In this document: positions 43,600 to 55,171 of the stretch, one piece after another
How positions within the stretch are numbered: the first letter of the stretch is position 1
Layout of the letters: every line of letters starts with the position of its first letter
Assembly: GCA_029962745.1 (NCBI GenBank)
Contig: CM057171.1
Location: 19,369,034 to 19,433,033, forward strand
Source: Echinometra lucunter
Lineage: Eukaryota > Echinodermata > Echinoidea > Camarodonta > Echinometridae
Direction: 5' to 3'
Length of the DNA: 64,000 nt
Program-made: the position numbers and the translations under genes
The notes under the pieces: model-generated
Databases searched by the model: none
Seen by the model: the letters and a program-made list of their open reading frames with translations, nothing else
What the model was told of the DNA's origin: nothing

Positions 43600-44041
43600 C
43601 CTGGGCCGGTATTCAATTCAATACTTAAGTCAGAAATATGAGTATTTTGCTTAGTTTTTTACTTAGATAAAATACTTAGCAAAATTTGGTATTCAATTCA
43701 ATAATTTGGCTAAGTATTTTACCCTAAACCTACCTAGGAGACTTAAGCCAATTATTTTGGAGGCCTTGACTGGCAGGCATATCTTTTTATACGCAGTCAT
43801 CATGAGCTGCGCAGAATTATATAATATTTAGCGTATTCGAGCGTATTTGATGCGACATGTATTGCGCATTGAAAATTTGACGTCACAATGCATATCAGTA
43901 AGAATTTTAGCTTAAAGTTTGCTTACTAAAGTAAAATTTAAATTATTGAATTGAATATGACTTAAGCAAATTTCTTAGCCGAGTAAAATACTTAGTAAAA
44001 GTTTTACTTAATCCAAGTATTGAATTGAATACCGGCCCAGG
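43600..44041. mobile_element. Foldback element (442 bp), CCTGGGCCGGTATTCAATTC ends
   Basis: CCTGGGCCGGTATTCAATTC at the left is mirrored by GAATTGAATACCGGCCCAGG at the right. Inner blocks such as TTAGCTTAAAG, AAAATACTTAG and ATTCAATTCAATAATT also pair imperfectly, giving arms of roughly 150 bp. Non-coding. The frame 43943-44125 is a by-product. Confidence 0.85.
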
Positions 44042-44269
44042 TAAGTAACAGAAAGTTTTGGGGGTTGTGCTATTTTTGTAGTTTGCATTCCAGGTAAGTA
44101 AATCTTTGGCATATCGTATCCACACTTTAATCTAGATTATTATGTCTGTATGTGTGTGTGTGGGGGGGGGGGGGGGGGAGGGGGATACTTCTATTTTTCA
44201 TAAACTCAGTCATTTAGCTTTCGTTTCCTCTCAATGCTGATTGCAAACTATTAATTTAGTCTCATTCCC
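44042..44269. other. Spacer with TG/G microsatellite
   Basis: A TG repeat runs into a G tract at about 44152-44178. Nothing else recognised. Confidence 0.4.
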
Positions 44270-44462
44270 CACTAACCCATTTTCACCAAATGTTGTTTTG
44301 TCTTGTTTGATGTATTGAGTTTTGTTTATTTTGATTGTCATTATTGTTATCTTGAATTTTGTTTACAGGGCCCCTTGGAAAATAGTACTTGATTACAGAT
44401 GGGGCCACCCTGTATGAATAAAACGAAATAAATAAGTAAATGGAATAAATAAATAAATAAAT
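44270..44462 (+). repeat. LINE 3' terminus with AAATA-type tail
   Basis: Ends CAGGGCCCCTTGGAAAATAG, then TGGGGCCACCCTGTATGAATAAA and AAATAAATAAATA repeats. The CAGGGCC(CC)...GGGGCCACCCTG pairing before an AATAAA and a short-unit tail is the usual 3' structure of CR1/Jockey-like LINEs. Coding sequence is absent. Confidence 0.6.
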
Positions 44463-45664
44463 ATATGAATTACTTTCTCTGATTCATTACTGATTCATTC
44501 TACAAAATTCTGTAAAAATCATTCGGCAGTTTATCATGTCATTAACATACCATTATTGGGAATGTATATATGTCAGATTATGTAGAGCATACCTACCCCA
44601 AACAAATCTGCTGAACATGCTGAAGTCTCTCTTGAATCCAACGAGATATGCTTTTCTCAAAGATGACGAAATGATTATGTCGATTTGCTTTCTTTTTTGT
44701 GGCTGACCTATTGTACAAAACTCGATTAATTTTTTTATCACGTATTTTTAATATGAGATGTTTCCATTGCATTATGTGAAAACGGAGAGCTTATTTCCAA
44801 AATGCGCTATCCATTTTCACCAAATCCCAAACCATCGAGTGGGTGTGTTTGTTCCACAGTCGCTTCATGTTTAGAAAAGTTGGGAAAAAAATTGGGTTGA
44901 AAATGTGTTATGACGTTGCTACTAAGGATCATTGTTTAAAAAAAGCAACCTTGATTTACTCGAAATCACTCAAAGAGGATTTTGCTTCTTTTGGAAATAA
45001 ACTCTTCAATACAGGAAATAGAATTACGCAAGGTACACATCTGCAAAGGCCTTTGCCTTTCTTTCTGTTTGTCAGTAATGGCCAGTCGAACTAGATATTC
45101 TTCCTTTGTGAGGAAGAATATCTAGATTTAGTAGACTTTGCACTTGCCTGAGGTGTTACTGGACTATGGCCATGATGGCAACCTGTTGGATTATTGGGTT
45201 AATCAGCTCTTAAAATAAAGTGACGATGTGGATCTGTACCTTGATAGAGAAGGAATTTTTCTGTTTATGCAACTGAGCCCAAAACATTTCATTGCAAAAG
45301 GTATAAAGAAAAAAAAAAAACCCTCACATTTTCAGAACCTATACATTTAACTAATAGCAATCATAATTATACGTGATGCCATGGTTATACGTTTGTTTCC
45401 ATGCATATACACCATGTACATGCATGATTAAAAAGAAACCCACCTTGGCTGTCCTTATTTTTTTGTTATAAGGAAGAAAGTTGGTAGGAATGAGTGAAGT
45501 TGTGAAAATACATCTGTATAAGGAAAGCGTTTTTAAGGTTTAAGTACAGTAAACATTTTGGCCCAACTGAACTTCCTTTGACACATGTGCCCCGTGAATG
45601 AATATCGCAGGCGCACGCTCCCCAAATTCTTTTTTTTTTTTCTTCAGCACTGTACCGAGCCCCA
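44463..45664. other. Unassigned stretch
   Basis: Two short frames (44553-44741 minus, 44843-45094 plus) have no recognised motif. CTAGATATTCTTCC near 45090 is mirrored by GGAAGAATATCTAG to form a small hairpin. Confidence 0.35.
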
Positions 45665-46040
45665 GTTAAAGGAAAATAAAACCCTGGGGAAAAATCAGTT
45701 TTTAAGTGTGCTGCTTGTATCTTTGTGAATCCAACATATGTTACGTCAAATACATTTTCCCATGATATGTCGTGAGCTAAGAATCAGACAAGCTGCACCT
45801 ACAGAGATAATGGAGAACATATGAAATTTTGTGTACAGAACATATTGAGAGTGTCCTTCTAAACCTGCCATTTTGAGGCAAATAGTCAATTTGAGAATCG
45901 CCATAGAGATAAACTGAGACTTTCATACTTTCATATCTTTCTTATTTCCTCACCGTTTTTAATAGAACTTGTTAAAATTGCTTCTCTCTATCCTCTCTTT
46001 TCATTAAAAGATTTTCCCCAGGATTTCATTCTCCTTTAAA
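45665..46040. mobile_element. GTTAAAGGAGAATG foldback family, copy C (left arm shortened)
   Basis: The left end is GTTAAAGGAAAATAAAACCC and the right end CCAGGATTTCATTCTCC then TTTAAAG. The right arm is full length (CCTTCTAAACCTGCCATTTT, GAATCGCCATAGA); the left arm is mostly deleted. Non-coding. Confidence 0.75.
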
Positions 46041-46899
46041 GCTGACGTTAAAAAATTGCCTTAACCTATACAGTCCACGTGCATGCACCCTACAGTTGGT
46101 GCATTATAAAGTCAGTGCATGTTTCTGGGGTAAGATTTCATAACGTTGCCCAACAAACATGCAGGTAACCATTTCATCCAATATCAAGAACCAAGAGTAT
46201 GGTGTTTATAAAGCACATCTAAGCATGATAAGTATAATGTTGTCTATTACACTTTTGGTTAATTTCACAGTCCTTTTCAAACAGTCACTGCTCGAAGTGC
46301 TGTTACCATCGGAAACGTAGAACTCAAACAAATGGGTACTGTACATGTGCAAAATCAATCTGTCATGTTTTGGATTGTTATTTTAAAAAGGTTATTCGCA
46401 CGCATTCCGTGAAAATAAAAGAAACACATGCGGCGGAAACTATTGATTTGGAGGCCGTTTACCGCATAATAGTATCGCAAGGGCGTCGAGACATATCTTT
46501 CGAATTGTCCTTGAACTTATATAACAAAGCCTTGCAAAGTGATCAGTGTTTGATGAATTTGGTGCTCACATGTTTATCATTACTGGACTGAAAGAAATAA
46601 CACAATTGTTTATCCTTTTTCCATCTGGATGGGGGACAGGAAGAAATGACTGTTCAATGACATTGGTATAGCATTTGGAATGTACTTAGAGCACAGGTAT
46701 TAGCCACACTGCCAAGTCAACTTGAAACCGTCTCTGAAACGGACTATTTTTGGCCCATTTCGGCCATTTTCTTTTCCTGCCATTCTAGGAATTTGTTTTA
46801 CGCTACCCCTGAATTAGACTTCTTGGTCCCTTATCATGCAGGAAGCTTCAGACAGCGTTCTAGCTTGATTTTTTAAAAAAATACAACTTTGATTTGTAT
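46041..46899. other. Unassigned stretch with one uncertain frame
   Basis: The frame 46370-46591 (74 codons) has protein-like composition (KIKETHAAETIDLEAVYRII, GRRDISFELSLNLYNKAL) but no recognised family, start context or splice site. Nothing else seen. Confidence 0.25.
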
Positions 46900-47464
46900 C
46901 AGTGGCGGCAAAAAGGGGGGGGGGCATGGGGGGCATTTGCCCCCCACTCAGAAGCTTTGACCCCCCCCCCCAGTTGCCCCCCCCCCAGAAATTTTGAGGA
47001 CTGAAAAGAAAAATTATACTGTTATTTGTAAATAAGTAGATGTTGTCATAAACATCATATTCAAGCTGTGAAGTGCTCTAAAATACCATTTTCCACTCTT
47101 CAAAACTTCGATTGAAAACAAAAAAGTGGCTATTTTTGGCTCGCTCGCTTGGCTCGCTCGTCATATTTTTAAATTTCTTTTCTAAAATGCGATTAAAAAC
47201 AAGAAAAGTAGCCATTTTTGGCTCGCTCGCTTCGCTTGCTCATCATATTTCAGAATATTTATTCGAAAATGCGATTAAAAACCGAAAAAACGGTTATTTT
47301 TCGTTCGCTCGCCTCGCTCGCTCACAAAATTGATATTAAAATGTGTGTAAGAGGACGCAAAAAAAAAATTGCCTGCCCGGCCCTGCCCCCCCCCCCCACC
47401 ATTTTCTTTGCCCTCCATTTGCCCCCCCCCCCCCCCCACTTTAACAATCCCGGTGCCGCCACTG
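46900..47464. mobile_element. Non-autonomous hAT element with perfect 8-bp target duplication
   Basis: Both flanks are ATTTGTAT (46892-46899, 47465-47472). The ends are CAGTGGCGGCAAAAAGGGG and the complement CAGTGGCGGCACCGGGATTG. The interior has G/C runs near both ends, AGAAATTTTGAGGACTGAAA, and three direct repeats with an 82-bp period (about 47132, 47214, 47296), each carrying GGCTCGCTCGCTTNGCTCGC. No transposase. Related copy at 18645-18857. Confidence 0.92.
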
Positions 47465-47472
47465 ATTTGTAT

Positions 47473-48899
47473 ATAGAATTATAGATTCCTCACCTGAAAT
47501 CTATTCTCAACTCTCCTAAATATTGTTTCACACTTTCAAGCCTGATTATTTAGCATTTATTTCCATTTGTTTGTCTGTAATGAGAGTGATATAATAGTGA
47601 TCATCATATGTAATGACGACTATGATGATCCACAGAAAATGATAGCATTCAAGTAGCGCCATGTAACTTGATTTCCGTTTGCAAACATTCAATATGTTCA
47701 TCCGAAATACTAGTAGATAACTTTGAGGCATGATTCGAAATGTTCTATGACTGTCAGTATTACATACATTGATAGTATCAACGAGTGAGGATGCATTTTG
47801 CGTATTGTCAAGGACATGAAAGGTAATCAGTGAGGCAAAACAAGGCATGTGCGTTTCTTCTTCCAATATTGAATATACATAAATAATGTCCCCGTTATGT
47901 TTTCCATGCCATGTGAGTGAATTCCAACGTGAGGAAGTCAATCGTGTCTCATTGACTCTGCTTCCAATAGCATCCGATTGGTCGATTAGTCAGGGCCATT
48001 TGGTAAGACGAACGGCTCCCGTTGGAGGATACAGCCTACTCGAAGGTTGTATTGGCCACAGAATAAAATTTTCCGTAGTCTTTCATTACGGTTCGTTCAC
48101 ATATGACGTGGTAATCCGCGTCAAAATACCTCCGCATTTTTTTTCTCGTTTTTGTTTGTTTGAGTGTTACAAACAAAACGGCAGATGGAGAAGAGTGACG
48201 CAATATTCCTTACCTTTCGATCAAATGTTAAAGGGATCAGGTAACTTTACGGAGGCTTAATTTACTTGTTGAATTTTGATGTTTGTGTTGTGTAAAGGTG
48301 TTCAGAAGGATAAATCAACAGCCAGGAATATAAAGGTTTTTTAAATATAAGATAGTATTATCAAGATATCTCTCACTGAATTTGCAAAACCAACCTGGGT
48401 ATGCCTTTGTCTGACACTGTAGTCTATGGGGTAAAAAGGCGGTGTGGCATTTCCGGTCACTTGTATGTTTTCACTTTTTGTGAAGCACATGATGATGTTT
48501 GAAGTGCATTTTTCAGGGCATCATATTTACACAATATTACATACATTGATAGTATCTAGGGCCATGCAGCTCAGAATTTTAAAAGTTACTCAGTGACTAT
48601 AATACAAGGTATTTTCGTCACCTTTTAATTCAATTAAAATGTGTTTTCAATTTCGTCCCGTACGCTATGGAATGTGCCAATGCCCCTTTCAAATTCACTT
48701 TGGTAGATCAACTTTGAAACCTTGTCATTCAGTTTTGTGCTTTCTTATCCGTTTCCGTCAGTTGCAATTCAAAGCTGAGCACGAGACAGATTCGGAAAAG
48801 GAACCCGTCGCACAGCGGGCGGGTGCAAATGGGTGTATGATACGAAACTGCTTTTGATGATAGAATTCTACATTCTTTTGAATCATTTCTATTTTTCAC
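47473..48899. other. Unassigned stretch
   Basis: Two overlapping open frames on opposite strands (47546-47941 minus, 131 codons; 47886-48260 plus, 124 codons) have ordinary composition but no recognised motif. Lengths of this order are expected by chance. Unique DNA of unknown role. Confidence 0.3.
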
Positions 48900-48904
48900 T
48901 GAGA

Positions 48905-48985
48905 AGCAGCATACGTACATACATATTGATATTCATATAGCGCCTTTCCATAAAACATGCTCAAGGCGCTTTATAGTAAGAAAAA
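48905..48985 (-). repeat. SINE 3' fragment, minus strand
   Basis: The complement reads AAAGCGCCTTGAGCATG...ATGGAAAGGCGCTATATGAATA, the same family as 6700-6790. GCGCCTT and AAGGCGC can pair (48940-48946 with 48963-48969). Confidence 0.5.
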
Positions 48986-49666
48986 ATTAAACAAAGTAAT
49001 TATTTTGCTCTCCAAGTGCATAAAAATTCAATATCCAGTCGGAGAAAATAAAAATTGAGTCTTAAGATTTCTTTTGAAAGATTCTACTGAAGGGCAGGAA
49101 CGAATGTGCAAGGGGAGACTACAGAACCAAAAAATCAAATATCTCTAGAGAGTAAAAATTGAATGAAGGCCCTGTTTACCCTTCATGTAAAAGGCCCAAT
49201 CAAACACCTGACGAATTTGATTGACAAATGACGGATATAACTGTTATGACGAAATTGAACAAAGGATATGAACGCAGTCAGGTAAGCTTTTCTGGAGGAA
49301 CTGAGTTGAAAAAAGATGGAATTGAATGGAGAGGATAGCAAAATGGACAGGGAAATCTATAAATCGTGTAATAATAAATCATGTAATCATGTGAAGCTCA
49401 AAACTCCAACGTTCCCCTTTCTCATTTTTGAAGCAGTTTTCCGCTCCAAATGTTGATGCGGTAAAATTTATTTGATCCACGAGGCTTGAAATGAACTAAT
49501 TTGAGGCTGTATGTTTGTAGTGTTTAGAACATCAATATAAGCGGCGGAAGGAAAATTTTCTTTTATGTTTCCTTTTCCTTCATTTGTTTGCTATTGTAGA
49601 TGATTCTGTCAGTTTCTTTGCATTTTACGAAATGAAGTATAAAACCAAACAGAAAACAAAAAGAAC
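48986..49666. other. Unassigned stretch
   Basis: No gene or repeat boundary recognised. Confidence 0.3.
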
Positions 49667-49793
49667 GATGGTCAATATTACAAAATTATTGGTTAAATGT
49701 AGCAAAATATTGGGTGATTTTGACCAATTTTTCGGTCGAACACATATTCACCAGTACATTAAATATTTTGACCAATCCTTTTTAGAGTGTATA
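49667..49793. mobile_element. Partial copy of the TACACTCTTAAAA element
   Basis: The right end, CCAATCCTTTTTAGAGTGTA, matches the end of 15460-15682, and the internal GGTCAATATTAC, TTATTGGTTAAA and ATTCACCAGTACATT also align. The left end is missing. Confidence 0.6.
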
Positions 49794-49800
49794 ATTAAGG

Positions 49801-50880
49801 GTGACATGACATATGCTCCGCCGACATATGCTCCGCCAACATTTGCTCCGCCGACATTTTCTCCGCCGACATTTGCTCCGCCCACAATTGCTCCGCCGAC
49901 ATATACTCCAAAACTACGACATTTGCTCCGCCGATATTTGCTCCCCCGACAATTGCTCCTCCGACATATGCTCCACTCCGCTGCCCCTGGCCAGACCAGG
50001 CCCACCCCCCCCCCCCCCCATCCTGCGACCTTCTGTAAAACTTGCGGAAGCACACAGTACATGCACATACGTGACGCCACATTTGCTTCTGCGATAATTG
50101 CCCCTCTCTTAGTTTCTCCGTAGACATAGGGTTAAGATTAGGGATGTAATAGGGGTTTTGGTTCAGAGTAATATGAGGATAAGGATTAATCTTAGTGTTA
50201 GGTTTCCTTGGGAGCAATTGCCATGGAACCGCACATACACACCCTTCCCTTCACCCCCAACACTCGATTACATAACAGATAGAAGATCGTAAAAATTTGG
50301 ATTACATGCAGTGGTTCCTGCTCCACCGACAATTGCTCCGCCGAAATATGTTCTGAACAGACGATACTTGCAATTGCCATGGAACCGCACATACACACCC
50401 TTCCCTTCACCCTCAGCCCTCGATTACAAAATAGATAGAAGATCGTAAATTTGGATTACATGCAATGGTTCCTGCTCCACCGACAATTGTTCCTCTGAAA
50501 TATGTTCTGAACAGACGACACTTGCTCGGCGGAAAATTTTACTCCATCGTCTTCTCATCCCATACTACGTCTTGCCGAATTTCAATAACTCCTCATCTCG
50601 TCTTCTCGTCTTCTTGTCTTTTCGGGGGAGCATTTGTCGGCGGAGCAAGTATCGGCGGAGCAAATATCGTAATTTCGGAGCATATGTCGGCGAATCAAAT
50701 GTCGGTGGAGCAATTGTCGGCGAACCATATATCGGCGGAGCAAATGTCGGCAGGAGTAAATGTCGGCGGAACAAATATCGGCGGAGCAATTGTCCCCAAG
50801 CATTTGTCGCGGAGCACTTGTCGCATTTTTCGGAGCAGTTGTCGGCGGAGCATATGTCGGTGGAGCATATGTCATGGAAC
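49801..50880. mobile_element. Foldback element made of GCTCCGCCGACATTT minisatellites
   Basis: The left arm (49806-49975) is an array of about 15-bp units of the form GCTCCGCCGACATTT; the right arm (50620-50875) is an inverted array (GTCGGCGGAGCAAATATC). Outer ends ATGACATATGCTCC and GGAGCATATGTCAT mirror each other. Between the arms are two direct copies of a 156-bp unit starting GCAATTGCCATGGAACCGCA (50214 and 50370). Pro/Ala/Thr-rich frames (APPTYAPPTF) on several strands and phases are translations of the arrays. Confidence 0.85.
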
Positions 50881-50988
50881 CATATTAAGACATGATTAAG
50901 ACTAGTCGTGACGTCATCTACACAAAGTCAGAATATAAGTGACAGATTCAGAGGTGAGTAGAGTTTAAAAAGCGCTAAATTGTCGAAA

Positions 50989-52343
50989 TAGTCGGTTAGA
51001 CAGTCCTATTTAACTAACAGTGTAACCTAGAAGAGTTCTTTCCGTTAAAGTGTTTTTTGGCTGATTTTATGATCCTATGTGGTCTATGAACATTTCAGCT
51101 TGGTTGCCCAAACAGCAACTTTGAGCAGTTTGCATAATTTGCATAAATCTGTATACATACAGGTTTTACAGCGCAAAGACAACTTACACAGAATGTTCAA
51201 ACTGAACTACGTGCCTGTGTATGTGCGCTGATACGGAACTCTAATAGTGTTGCCTATCTCGTGAATTCAATCTGTGATGAAACGAAACGACCTTAATACA
51301 CACAATCAGATATGGTTGCACATCCAGTTAGGGGTTTGTGGGACATGGAAATCATTTCAATTTTATTTTTACAATTAGAATTGATGCTTTTATACTAAGA
51401 ATCATGTTGATATCAACTTTATATCTATAAACAACTGTGAGTGTACTTTTTTGCACCTAGAATGAGAGTAGTCCTGCTCCTGGTATGAACAGGTATTAAT
51501 GTGCCCTAGCAGGTTGGCAGCCTTTTGGTATTGTTTTAGTTCCTTTTGGGGTACCTCTTCGTGGAATGTTAGCCGTATGGATTAAATCAACGTTATTTAA
51601 AACACCCTAACACCACAAGTATGTTTCCAACTCATTTGTACATTTCAGAAACTAGATGTGGTTTTTTTTTGTTAAATATGATACGACTGTTGCAGTCATA
51701 TAGGGTGCATAATGATGTGCATATGTATCTATTTAATGATAAGACTTTGTATTTTTTTAAATACTAGAGCCCAAATATTTTCAACCATTGACATGTGATT
51801 CTGTGCGTGAACGCTACTTAAGTGCGACTATGGCTGCAGTAAACATTTTTTTTTAAAAGAAGGGCCAAAAAAGAAGGATATAAAAATCGCTGTTAGTACC
51901 ATTCTTAATGGTTGTAAGACTAAGCTTTAAATCATTTAGATAACGAAGTTGACATTTCCTTGATTTTCAGTACTAAACACTGACCTGTAATTGAAAAAAT
52001 ATGTTTGACTTTATTCTACATCCCTACAAAAACCCCTTTTTATGGAAGTATCACACATCAGTGTACACCGTTTCGTTTCATCAAAGGTTGAATTCACAAG
52101 ATTGACAACGCTATTAAAAATTCCTGATTACCGCACATACACAATTAGTACGCAGTTCAGTTTACACATTCTTGGGTGGCATATCCTGTATCCATACAGA
52201 TTTATGCAAATTATGCAAATTGCTCAAGGTTGCTGTTTGGGCAACCTAGCTGAAAATATTCATGAACCACATAGGAACCTAAATCAATGAAAAAACTTCA
52301 ACGGAAAGAACTTTTCTAAGCTTGTAAATTGTCTAACCGACTA
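50989..52343. mobile_element. Long inverted repeat element (1.36 kb)
   Basis: The arms 50989-51340 and about 52000-52343 are inverted copies at roughly 75-80% identity by eye. They begin TAGTCGGTTAGACA and share AGTTCTTTCCGTT, CCTATGTGGT, GGTTGCCCAAACAGCAAC, TTTGCATAATTTGCATAAAT and GATGAAACGAAACG. The central ~650 bp is unpaired AT-rich sequence. No coding. Each arm contains two ATTTGCAT-like octamers. Confidence 0.88.
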
Positions 52344-54150
52344 AAACTTGGAAATGATTCATAACCAGTTCTACCATTGCAGGAAATGTACTTTAATTTC
52401 TTTACATTTTGAAGGAACACTTTGAAATTGTATGTCATGGAATTATGTACAATCAACTCTCGAACTTTCTCAACATATAGATATACGTACAAAGGTATTC
52501 GCTATTTCATTTACTTTTTTTTCTCACTGAACCTGTTATTTGTGTGAGAAAGATTAAGTATGATGCATATCTCTTTTTCGTGCTTATGTATCAAAGGATA
52601 GTTTCAGAATACAGTTCAGTACTCTGTGTCATTATTTGTTCGAAAGCACTTTGTTCAACCTTTTCTCATTAGAAGATTTCGCGATTCCATCAAAGATTAA
52701 CCAAACATGCCCAAGGCAGGCAAAGGATTACACTTTATGATTCTAGAGATTTTATTTTCCCTTTCTAGTCCTTTTTTTTTTAATTATAAACTATACTTAA
52801 AGGACCATGATCCGTGTAAATTTGCAAAAGTTTATTGTTTTCCAGTATTGATTTGAAGATACCATAATTTGTGGGCAAATGTAGGTATCACAACCCATCC
52901 ACCCTCTCGTTTGCATGGATTTTCTTTCACTTAACGTACCATAATCCTTGTCCGTATTTTTATCAAGCTGAGTCTTCATTTATAGCTGAAATACCGCAAA
53001 GTTACAAAATCTGAGTCAGTTTGTACAAATTTTAACTACAGTCAAAAGCTGTGAAGATTTACACACAAACGGTGTCACTGCGAGGATCCATACTCCTTTA
53101 TCACAGCATGGAGTAACACGTGCTGTAACTCCATGGTCACGGTGGCACATTCCACGGTCGATGCGCAATTCAATCCATTATTGAAATTTTATAAAAAAGG
53201 TAAAGTTCTTTCAGAGCTATTTTCCAAGCTCTATAGATCGTTTTTAAATTTTGTTATCAGATTCTGTTCACAAATTTTAGGATTTACCACAAGGCTCGTT
53301 TTTTCTTCTTCAATGGAATCAAGGCCAACGCTTTGAACTGCTTTGTGTCTGAATGTCTCTATAGGCCGTCCGACACATCAGCTATCCCAAACTCTCGGTA
53401 TTCTTTCTCCCTGCTCTTTATAAATCTCTTTCGCTCTTTTTCTGTTTTCTGTTTTTTATCTCTCTCTCTCTCTCTCTCTCTCTCCCTCTTTCTCTCTACC
53501 ATTTCTTTTCTCCCACGTTGCCTGCTCTGAGATACTAACTCTAAAATCATTATTCGGCCTTCCTGGGTGTCTTTAACTCCACAATTCATAGACGAGCAAA
53601 CACAACATTTTTTTTTTCTCTCAGTACTTTTTTCCCAACACATACGCACACCTGCATGCACACACACCCAGAATAAGGTCGGGTGATGGATTAGAGTGCA
53701 TTAAAAAAACCTTCCAAATGCAATGACATGCCAAAGATTCGTTCTCCCCCCCCCCCCTCTCTCTATCTTGATCATGTTGTCTCGCCAAACTTTACATAAT
53801 CTCTTAACCACTGTTCCTCAATCTTTTGATGTATGCCGATCTATTGTTCACTGTTATTAAACGCCACATCAGATAAGATCTATCGCGAATTATGATTCAT
53901 TTTTTTCCACATGAATAGTGCAGATTACTTCTAATCAACCTCAAACCGGCAATTGCTGCCTACTATTGCGTGAAATTGCTTCACGTTTGTCACGATATCC
54001 TCTTTTTTGTTTCCAATTATGGAAATGGAATATTAAGGTTCTGCTTTATACCCCCATTCCACGGAGAATTTTGGCTTATCGGTCACTCATCGGAAGCAAA
54101 GTTTTATTTCCTTCCGTTAACCCACCGAAGAGTATCGTATCAGACTCCGA
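52344..54150. other. Unassigned stretch with hairpin and CT microsatellite
   Basis: CATGGAGT (53108-53115) and ACTCCATG (53127-53134) form a short hairpin around AACACGTGCTGTA. A CT repeat lies at about 53458-53490. A C run lies near 53748. The minus frame 53359-53667 covers the CT repeat. No gene recognised. Confidence 0.4.
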
Positions 54151-54470
54151 TGAATCCGATTTGTGTTTGTCGACTATCGGGTCAGTGTCCGACGTGTCGG
54201 GCGTGATCCTGATCCGATGAGGCGAAATCGTCCGATGAAGGAACTAAGCTTAGAGCTTAGTTCGCCATCGGATGCCATTTCCGGTCGCAAATCGAGTCAG
54301 TGTCGGATGAATGTCGAGTCTGTCCGATGTGTGTCAGAATCGTGTTGTGCAACTATCGGACGTGCAATCTGATGAGTGTCCGATAATTAACAGTCATCTG
54401 AAGCTCATCTGATCGCAGTCTGCGGTCTGCCCGACGCGCCTGATTCGATTCTAATCGAAGGTTAACATGA
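54130..54470. repeat. TCCGATGA-rich degenerate repeat with palindrome
   Basis: The octamer-like motif TCCGATGA/TCGGATGA and its complement recur many times. GAACTAAGCT TAG AGCTTAGTTC (54241-54263) is a 23-bp palindrome, extended outward by CCGATG / CATCGG. Probably a foldback element with eroded ends. The open frames here (53918-54220, 53970-54206, 54163-54372) overlap in all three plus phases. Confidence 0.5.
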
Positions 54471-54472
54471 AC

Positions 54473-54664
54473 GATTCATATTTGGAGTTGCCCTTCTAAA
54501 CCTGCCATTTTGAAGCAACATTGCCAATTTGAGGATCCCCATAAAAAGTGATTAAGACTTTTCAAACTTTCTCATTTCGTTACCGATTCTGATGGAACGT
54601 TATTAAAATTACTTCTCTCTATCCTCTCTTTTCATATTTCTCCAGGGTTCATTCTTCTTTAAGT
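54473..54664. mobile_element. GTTAAAGGAGAATG foldback family, copy D (right arm only)
   Basis: It starts near GGAGTTGCCCTTCTAAACCT and runs through CCATTTTGAAGCAACATTGCC, GACTTTTCAAACTTTCTC and CTCTATCCTCTCTTTTCAT to TTCATTCTTCTTTAAG. The left arm is missing. Confidence 0.7.
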
Positions 54665-54916
54665 TGTTATTTTTTCCTCTTAAAACGAAAACATATCTAC
54701 AGGCATAATTTGTCGTAATATCCCCTCTTTGGGGAATTCACAAGGATGTGTTTTCTTGTGTGTAACGAAAAGAAATCGACAGAGACCTTATTTACGTGAT
54801 ATGTTAAAAGAGGCTAAACTCATTTAGTGCCAAAAATTTAGATTTTGATAGAAAGGCACGTAAAAAAAATCTAAAGGGTGTGATTTTGATCAATGGGTAA
54901 AACTCGTTTGGGGTGG

Positions 54917-54948
<32 letters not shown>

Positions 54949-55171
54949 CGTGGTCGCGCATGTGTACAGAAATGTATAATGATGACTTCCCCTACCCCTC
55001 CCCCCCGGCTCCAACCCCCCTTGATTTAAAAAAAAAAATGTAAAAATGATATAACCTCATGTATTTCGGTTTTGAATTAAGAACTTTGGAAATGGTGAAT
55101 CTTCGGATTAACGAAACTTCAGAATTATGAACATTCCAGAAACGACATATAAACGTGTCAGCACATAAAAG
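54665..55171. other. Unassigned stretch with A run
   Basis: 28 uninterrupted A at 54921-54948 and C runs near 55000 and 55014. Nothing else recognised. Confidence 0.4.

Noticed and set aside
47546..48260. Two opposite-strand frames of 131 and 124 codons as genes
   Set aside because: No recognised motif, start context or splice sites; frames of this length are expected by chance in a 64-kb six-frame scan.
49584..50123. A 179-codon Pro/Ala/Thr-rich frame (APPTYAPPTF)
   Set aside because: It is the translation of the GCTCCGCCGACATTT minisatellite; other frames and the opposite strand give equally regular peptides and the mirrored array at 50.6-50.9 kb does the same.
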